Part shown: piece after piece, positions 59,119 to 64,000 of the stretch | How the letters are laid out: every line of letters starts with the position of its first letter | Numbering within the stretch: position 1 is the first letter of the stretch | From: Candidatus Binatia bacterium | GTDB lineage: Bacteria; Desulfobacterota; Binatia; UBA9968; JAJDTQ01 | Direction of reading: 5' to 3' | Length of the DNA stretch: 64,000 nt | NCBI GenBank assembly: GCA_951813575.1 | Contig: OX638375.1 | Span: forward strand, 3,177,042 to 3,241,041 | Program-made: the position numbers and the translations under genes | The notes under the pieces: model-generated | Database searches by the model: none | What the model saw: only the letters and a program-made list of their open reading frames with translations | Told to the model about the DNA's origin: nothing

Positions 59119-59913
59119 ATGGTGGACAAGTCCGGACGGGGCAGGGTGATGGCGGTCTATCACCTCAAGGGCGGTGTCGGCAAGACCGCCGCCGCCGTAA
59201 ACCTCGCCTATATCAGCGCCGCCTCCGGGTACAGGACGTTGCTTTGCGACCTCGACCCGCAGAGTTCGGCGACCTACTATCTTCGGGTAGAGCCCCGGCT
59301 CAAGCATGCCAGGAAGGTCCTCCTCAAGGGGGGAGCGAACGTCTCCGGCAACATCAAGGGCACCGACTACGACGGTCTGGACCTCCTGCCGGCCGACTGG
59401 TCCCACCGCCATCTGACCACTTCGCTGGATCGCGTCAGCAAGTCCAGGAAACGGTTGCGCAGCATACTTGGCCCGTTCCGTCGCGAGTATGACCTGATCG
59501 TGCTGGACAGCCCGGCCACTGCAACCCTGTTGGCGGAGAACATCTTCGTGGCGTCGGACCTTGTCCTCGTGCCGGTGGTCCCCTCCACGCTCGCCGCCCG
59601 CGCCTACGCCAACGTGCGGGCCTTCATCAGACGCAAGGGCTACGATGAAGGCAAGGTATGGGCGTTCTTCTCCATGGTGGAGGCGCGCAAGAAAATGCAC
59701 CGGGCCACCATGGCCGCCATGAAGGAGCAGTTTCCCGGGTGGCTGGGAACCGCCATCCCGTACGCGGCGGATGTCGAGAGCATGGGCTCGGCCCGGGCGC
59801 CGTTGCCGGCCTTCCTGCCCGTCGCCGCCGCCACCGGGCGCTATCGGGCGCTGTGGGACGAACTGGCCGCCGTGCTGGGGCCGGGGTCCACGCCCGGGAG
59901 CCAGTCCGCGTAG
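59119..59913 (+). CDS. ParA/MinD-like ATPase (cargo-positioning type)
   Basis: 264 residues. The deviant Walker A is HLKGGVGKTAAAVNLAYIS, with the signature lysine; Walker A' DLDPQSSATYYL; Walker B LIVLDSPATATL; and a ParA-type middle (VLVPVVPSTLAARAYANV). The C-terminal amphipathic MinD membrane-targeting helix is missing, so a nucleoid-binding ParA/McdA mode is more likely. No parB gene or parS site was seen, and the chromosomal parAB is normally elsewhere. It is seven bases before the CHAD start, so the CHAD protein is a plausible cargo adapter. Confidence 0.9.
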   Translation: MVDKSGRGRVMAVYHLKGGVGKTAAAVNLAYISAASGYRTLLCDLDPQSSATYYLRVEPRLKHARKVLLKGGANVSGNIKGTDYDGLDLLPADWSHRHLTTSLDRVSKSRKRLRSILGPFRREYDLIVLDSPATATLLAENIFVASDLVLVPVVPSTLAARAYANVRAFIRRKGYDEGKVWAFFSMVEARKKMHRATMAAMKEQFPGWLGTAIPYAADVESMGSARAPLPAFLPVAAATGRYRALWDELAAVLGPGSTPGSQSA

Positions 59914-59920
59914 TCGAATC

Positions 59921-61480
59921 GTGTCCGAGTCGACGTTCCAGATTCCCGGAGGCCAGGCCGGCCGGCAGTGGCTGCGTGAGTTGAGCACGCACCATCGTCT
60001 TCACGAACAGCCGCGCCGCAGGGCCGAGTCCGTCTATTTCGACACCTTCGACGGCAGGCTCGCCGCGCACTCGCGGGCCTTGTGGATCTCCGAGGGGATC
60101 CTTCGTCTCGAACGCCTGGACCGTCCGGATGAGCCGGTCCGGATCGCGCTCGAGGGGCCTCCCACATCCGCCGACAGCCTGCCGCCGGGCGAGGTGAGGA
60201 ATGAGCTTGCGGCGCTGACCAGGAACCGGGCGCTGCTGAAGCTCTTCTCCCTTCGTTCGGAGGTTCGGAGTTGGAGCAAGTGGAATGACGACCGAAAGAC
60301 CGTCGTGCGTGTCTTGTCGAGCAACGACGAGGTCCGGGAGGGGGAGCGGAGAGCGCGGCTGAACCCCATCGTCGTGGTGCGGCGGGTCCGGGGCTACGGG
60401 AAGGACTTTCGGGAAATCCGCGACTGGTGTGCCGCCCGGGCCGTTCCGGCGGAGCCGGGCTCCCGCTATCGCCAGGCGCTCGACGCCCTGGAACTGGACC
60501 CCGCGCGCGCCGCTTCTCTGGGCAGGTTGGAGATCAGCGCCGCCATGACCGCTGCGGAGGGAGTCCGGGCCATGCTGGCGGCGCAGTACCAAGTGGTGCG
60601 GGGCAACGAGGAGGGCATCCGCGGCGACGCCGACACGGAGTTCCTGCACGACTTCCGTGTGGCGGTGCGGCGTGCCCGGTCGTTTCTGGGGCAGCTCCGG
60701 GACGCCTTCGCGCCGAAGCCCGCCGCGGCGCTCCGGAAGAGCCTGTCATGGCTGGGCAAGTCCACCAACACCTTGAGGGACCTGGACGTGTACCTCGAAC
60801 AGCAGCCGGCCTACCGGGGCATGCTGACGGAACCTCTGGCCGGAGACCTCGCGCCGCTGTTCGAGTTCGCCGGCCGCCAGCGGCAGGCTGCGTTCCGGGA
60901 GTTCGTGGCGGTGATGGATTCGGACGCCTACCGCGACGCCCTGCGCCGATGGCGCGCCTGCGCCGGCGACGAAGACGTGCTGGGCGTGGGCGGCCGGGGT
61001 TCCGAGCCGATCCTGCGTCTGGCCGGCCCGCGGGTGGCGAGGCAGTGCCGGGCGGTCCTGGAGCAGGGCTACGGGCTCCGGGGCCATGCCGGCCCCGATG
61101 ACCTTCATTCCCTGCGCATCGAGTGCAAGCAACTCCGTTACCTCACCGAGGCGGTGGCGGAGCTCGTGCCCGAGACCGGCGGCGTCGTGCAGCGGCTGAA
61201 GAAGCTCCAGGACGCATTGGGACGGATCCAGGACCTCACCGTGCACGAGGCCCGGACCCAGGAGTTCGCCCGCGCCATGTCCCTTGCCGGGGACCGGCAG
61301 GTGATGCCGGCCGTCGAGGTGTTGGCGTCGCGGATGCGCGTGGAAAGGGAGCTGGCCTGCGCCAAGGTCCCCGGGCTGTTCGAGCAGTTCAGCCGGAGCC
61401 TGCGGGAGGCGGAGCCGCCGTACGCCTTGCTGCTGCCCTGGCTGCTGCGGATTCAGGGCGGAACGGACACCGGTCGCTAA
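59921..61480 (+). CDS. CHAD-domain protein with a CYTH-like N-terminal part
   Basis: 519 residues. The N-terminal region (about 20-200) resembles the CYTH/triphosphate-tunnel fold: YFDTFDGRLAAHSRALWIS and LRLERL, but the E-x-E-x-K opening is not obvious, so catalysis is doubtful. The C-terminal CHAD domain (about 225-500) has EFLHDFRVAVRRARSFLGQL with conserved His/Arg and LHSLRIECKQLRYLTEAV. CHAD domains bind inorganic polyphosphate and go to polyphosphate granules. GTG 59921 directly follows the ParA stop. The gene ends tail-to-tail on the polyphosphate glucokinase gene with overlapping stop codons. Confidence 0.87.
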   Translation: MSESTFQIPGGQAGRQWLRELSTHHRLHEQPRRRAESVYFDTFDGRLAAHSRALWISEGILRLERLDRPDEPVRIALEGPPTSADSLPPGEVRNELAALTRNRALLKLFSLRSEVRSWSKWNDDRKTVVRVLSSNDEVREGERRARLNPIVVVRRVRGYGKDFREIRDWCAARAVPAEPGSRYRQALDALELDPARAASLGRLEISAAMTAAEGVRAMLAAQYQVVRGNEEGIRGDADTEFLHDFRVAVRRARSFLGQLRDAFAPKPAAALRKSLSWLGKSTNTLRDLDVYLEQQPAYRGMLTEPLAGDLAPLFEFAGRQRQAAFREFVAVMDSDAYRDALRRWRACAGDEDVLGVGGRGSEPILRLAGPRVARQCRAVLEQGYGLRGHAGPDDLHSLRIECKQLRYLTEAVAELVPETGGVVQRLKKLQDALGRIQDLTVHEARTQEFARAMSLAGDRQVMPAVEVLASRMRVERELACAKVPGLFEQFSRSLREAEPPYALLLPWLLRIQGGTDTGR

Positions 61481-62226
61481 CGTTCCGGGAACATGGCGGC
61501 GCCGATGATGCCGGCGGCGTTGCCGAGGCGCGCGGCTTCCACCCGGCAGCCGACGTCCTTGAGATAGGGGAAGAACTTCTCGGGTTTCTTGCTGACGCCT
61601 CCGCCGACGATGAACAGGTCGACGCCCAGCAGGTACTCCACGTGCACCAGGTAGTCGTTCAGCCGACGGCCCCACTTCTTCCAATTGAGGCCCTTGCTTG
61701 TCCGGACGCTGGCGGCGGCGTACTTTTCCGCCACCTTGCCGCGCATTTCCACGTGCCCCAGCTCGGTGTCGGGCAACAGGACTCCGTCCCGGAAGACGGC
61801 TGAGCCGATACCCGTTCCCAGCGTGATCACCATCACCGTCCCGGCCACGCCCTTGCCGGCGCCGAACCTGAACTCCGCCAGTCCCGCGGCGTCGGCATCG
61901 TTGCCGATGGCCACCCGGGGCGCTTCCAGCTCGGCCTGGAGGCGGCCGGCCAGGTCATAGCCGATCCAGGACGGGTCGAGGTTCGGCGCCCGCTGGACCG
62001 AGCCGCTCTTGACCAGTCCCGGGAAGCCGCATCCTGCCGGCCCCTGCCACCCGAGTTGCCGCTGCAGCTCCTTGACGGCCACCATCACCGCCGCCGGGGT
62101 CGACGGTTGCGGGGTAGGCAGCCTGACCCGTTCCGACGTCATCTCTCCGCTCCGCGTGTCCACCAGCGCCGCCTTGACTCCGGTGCCGCCGATGTCGATG
62201 CCCATGACCCGATTTTCCTCGTTCAT
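61477..62226 (-). CDS. ppgK: Polyphosphate glucokinase (ROK family)
   Basis: 249 residues. The phosphate-binding GIDIGGTGVKAALVD starts the protein, the catalytic Asp lies in IGNDADAAGLAEFRFG, and LGTGIGSAVFRDG and ELGHVEM follow. The ROK zinc motif C-x-C-G is absent, as in PpgK, which uses polyphosphate (and sometimes ATP) to phosphorylate glucose. The YLLGVDLFIVGGGVSKK segment is typical too. ATG with GAGGAG upstream. It overlaps the CHAD gene end by four bases and would draw on the granules that the CHAD protein binds. Glucose-6-phosphate could feed the glycosyltransferase upstream. Confidence 0.9.
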   Translation of the reverse strand: MNEENRVMGIDIGGTGVKAALVDTRSGEMTSERVRLPTPQPSTPAAVMVAVKELQRQLGWQGPAGCGFPGLVKSGSVQRAPNLDPSWIGYDLAGRLQAELEAPRVAIGNDADAAGLAEFRFGAGKGVAGTVMVITLGTGIGSAVFRDGVLLPDTELGHVEMRGKVAEKYAAASVRTSKGLNWKKWGRRLNDYLVHVEYLLGVDLFIVGGGVSKKPEKFFPYLKDVGCRVEAARLGNAAGIIGAAMFPER

Positions 62227-62367
62227 GCTCTCCTCGTTGCCGTACCTGGTAGCGGCCCATGCGGGCCGCGGACGCAGCTATTCATGGAGTCGGTAATCGT
62301 CTATCATCATTGAAGCTCACGTGGAATTCAACACCCGGCCGGGCACGGGTTCCCGTCGGGAAGCGGC

Positions 62368-64000
62368 ATGCTCAACGTCCTCACGAGTCTCGTGGCCGTC
62401 CTGGCCGTTACGGTGGCCACGGTCTTTGCCTTCCACAAGCTGAGGCTCCCCACGGTCATCGGCTTCCTGGCGGTGGGTGTGGCCATGGGGCCCCACGGCT
62501 TCAGCGTCATCGGGCACGGCGCCGAGCTGGAGATCCTGGCGGAGATCGGCATCGTGCTGCTGCTGTTCTCCATCGGCCTCGAATTCTCCTTCGAGCGGTT
62601 CCTGGAGGTCAAGGGGCTGGTCGTCACCGGCGGCCTGCTGCAGGTGTTCCTTACCGCCCTGGTCGTGACCGCGGCCGGCGTCCATCTGGGATTTCCCCTT
62701 CGCATCAGCTTCTTCTTCGGCATGCTCGCGTCCCTCAGCAGCACGGCCATCGTGCTCAAGATCCTGAGCGACCGCGACGAGCTGTCGGCTCTTCACGGCC
62801 GGCTCGCGGTGGGCACGCTGCTGCTCCAGGACATCATCGCGGTGCCCATGATGCTGTCGGTGCCGGTGCTGGGGGAGACCGACGCGTTCTCCTTCCAGGT
62901 GGTGGCCCTCACGCTGGGAAAAGCGGTGCTGGCCGTGGCGCTCATCTTCACCGCGGCGCGCTTCGTCGTGCCGTGGTTGCTTCATCAGGTGGCGCGGCTG
63001 CGAAACCAGGAGATCTTCGTCCTGTTCGTGCTGCTCATCTGTCTCGGCACCGCCTGGCTGGCGTTCCAGTCCGGCATCTCCCTGGCCTTGGGCGCGTTCG
63101 TTGCCGGTCTCCTGATATCCGATTCGGAGTACAGCCACCAGGTGATTGCCGACATCCATCCGCTGAGGGACAGTTTCGCCGGGATCTTTTTCATCTCCAT
63201 CGGCATGCAGGTGGAAATCGACTTCGTCGGCGAGGAGCTGGCCCTGGTCGCCGGCGCATGGCTGCTGCTGGTGCTCATCAAGGGCGGTCTGGTCACGGCC
63301 ATCTTCTCGTTCCTGCAGCGTTCGTTCCGGCTCGGGTTGCTGTTGGGCCTGGCGCTGGCCCAGGTGGGCGAGTTCTCGCTCATCCTGGCGCGTATGGGCG
63401 GGGCGTTCGATCTCCTCTCACCCGACCAGGAGCAGCTCTTTCTCGCCACCTCGATCCTCAGCATGCTGGCGACCCCTCTGCTGATCCTCGCCGGGGGGCG
63501 GCTGGGCTTCGCGTTGCACCGCGGCGACGGGGCCCAGGGGCCGTCCGCCGGCGACGTGACCGGGCACGTCCTCATCGTGGGCTACGGGCTCAACGGACAG
63601 AATCTCGCCCGGGTGCTGCGCGAGGTAGACATCCCGCACCGGATCCTGGACCTCAACCCTCAGGTGGGGCGGCGGGTGCCGGACGTGGGTGAAGCGATTC
63701 ATTTCGGTGACGCCACCCGCCCGTCGGTTCTGGCGGGAATGGGGGTGGCGCAGGCGCGCGTGTTGGTGGTGGCCATCAGCGACCCCATGGCGACGTCGCG
63801 GATCGTCTGGCACGCGCGCCGGTTGAACCCCGACATCTACATCCTCGTACGGACGCGATACGTGGCGGAGATTCCGCGCCTGACGCGTCTCGGCGCCAAC
63901 GAGGTCATACCGGAGGAATTCGAGACCTCGGTGGAAATCTTCGCGCGGGTGCTGCAAGAGTACCACGTGCCGCGCAACGTCATCTCCCTGCAGGTGGAGC
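62368..64000 (+). CDS. CPA2 monovalent cation:proton antiporter with TrkA-N domain (3' truncated by window edge)
   Basis: At least 544 residues, open to the last base. Around twelve membrane helices form a KefB/RosB-like antiporter: HKLRLPTVIGFLAVGVAMGP, ASLSSTAIVLKIL and LLLQDIIAVPMM (the conserved D in the ion path), then ALAQVGEFSLILA. A C-terminal Rossmann TrkA-N domain begins HVLIVGYGLNGQNLARVL and binds NAD(H). The remaining TrkA-C part, if any, lies beyond the window. KefB-type efflux is gated by glutathione adducts; other members import or export Na+ or K+. Confidence 0.92.
   Translation, partial: MLNVLTSLVAVLAVTVATVFAFHKLRLPTVIGFLAVGVAMGPHGFSVIGHGAELEILAEIGIVLLLFSIGLEFSFERFLEVKGLVVTGGLLQVFLTALVVTAAGVHLGFPLRISFFFGMLASLSSTAIVLKILSDRDELSALHGRLAVGTLLLQDIIAVPMMLSVPVLGETDAFSFQVVALTLGKAVLAVALIFTAARFVVPWLLHQVARLRNQEIFVLFVLLICLGTAWLAFQSGISLALGAFVAGLLISDSEYSHQVIADIHPLRDSFAGIFFISIGMQVEIDFVGEELALVAGAWLLLVLIKGGLVTAIFSFLQRSFRLGLLLGLALAQVGEFSLILARMGGAFDLLSPDQEQLFLATSILSMLATPLLILAGGRLGFALHRGDGAQGPSAGDVTGHVLIVGYGLNGQNLARVLREVDIPHRILDLNPQVGRRVPDVGEAIHFGDATRPSVLAGMGVAQARVLVVAISDPMATSRIVWHARRLNPDIYILVRTRYVAEIPRLTRLGANEVIPEEFETSVEIFARVLQEYHVPRNVISLQVE

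Noticed and set aside
59119..59913. Chromosome-partition parA of a parAB locus
   Set aside because: There is no parB, parS, gidA or gidB nearby; the neighbour is a CHAD gene.

Overview
The window is high-GC DNA from a Gram-negative bacterium. Lipid A synthesis (LpxC), LPS transport (LptE), RlpA and Lpp-like lipoproteins, TatC and MurJ all point to a diderm. The housekeeping order (yebC-ruvC-ruvA-ruvB; yceD-rpmF-plsX-fabD-fabG-acpP; glyA-nrdR-ribD-ribE-ribBA-ribH-nusB-leuS-lptE) resembles deltaproteobacteria-like lineages. The many CaiB, UbiD, amidohydrolase and molybdenum-hydroxylase genes recall uncultured soil or sponge groups such as Tectomicrobia or Binatota. That placement is an inference; no rRNA or tRNA gene was found.

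Layout. 1-2.1 kb: the 3' end of a catalytically dead long-B prokaryotic Argonaute gene, directly followed by a PD-(D/E)XK nuclease gene, in visibly lower-GC DNA. 2.1-7.7 kb: CoA-dependent catabolism (CaiB CoA-transferase, MaoC hydratase, acyl-CoA dehydrogenase, CitE-like lyase, MBL hydrolase), matching an itaconate/citramalate-type set. 7.7-11.8 kb: a tandem repeat, rlpA, yebC and ruvCAB. 11.9-15.6 kb: an NtrY-like kinase and a receiver domain fused to a complete LpxC. 15.6-17 kb: a thioesterase and an HtrA homologue without catalytic His and Ser. 17-30.4 kb: fatty-acid, riboflavin and translation genes. 30.4-33.3 kb: murJ, an Ala-rich lipoprotein gene and tatC. 33.4-40 kb: an aldolase, nicotinate phosphoribosyltransferase, an MFS carrier, an amidohydrolase and an ABC exporter. 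40-47.7 kb: repeats, a PerM-type permease, a SLOG protein, UbiD with an IspH-like partner, a DUF4143 ATPase behind a 36-bp palindrome, a glyoxalase-fold protein and gene remnants. 47.8-54 kb: a formyltransferase-like protein, a CoA ligase and a three-subunit molybdenum enzyme with the cysteine signature of 4-hydroxybenzoyl-CoA reductase. 54-58.6 kb: a membrane-anchored dynamin/EHD-like GTPase, VTT and DUF502 membrane proteins and a trehalose-synthase-type glycosyltransferase. 58.7-64 kb: HU, a ParA-like ATPase and a CHAD protein in a row, converging on a polyphosphate glucokinase, then a CPA2 antiporter running off the end.

The strongest candidates for new biology are the receiver-LpxC fusion next to a histidine kinase, the HU-ParA-CHAD row beside a polyphosphate-using kinase, and the IspH-like protein paired with UbiD. 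The Argonaute-nuclease pair is a known kind of defence system. Several core enzymes are odd: RibBA has lost the RibB active site, ruvC has no standard start codon before its first catalytic aspartate, and the fab cluster lacks fabH and fabF.
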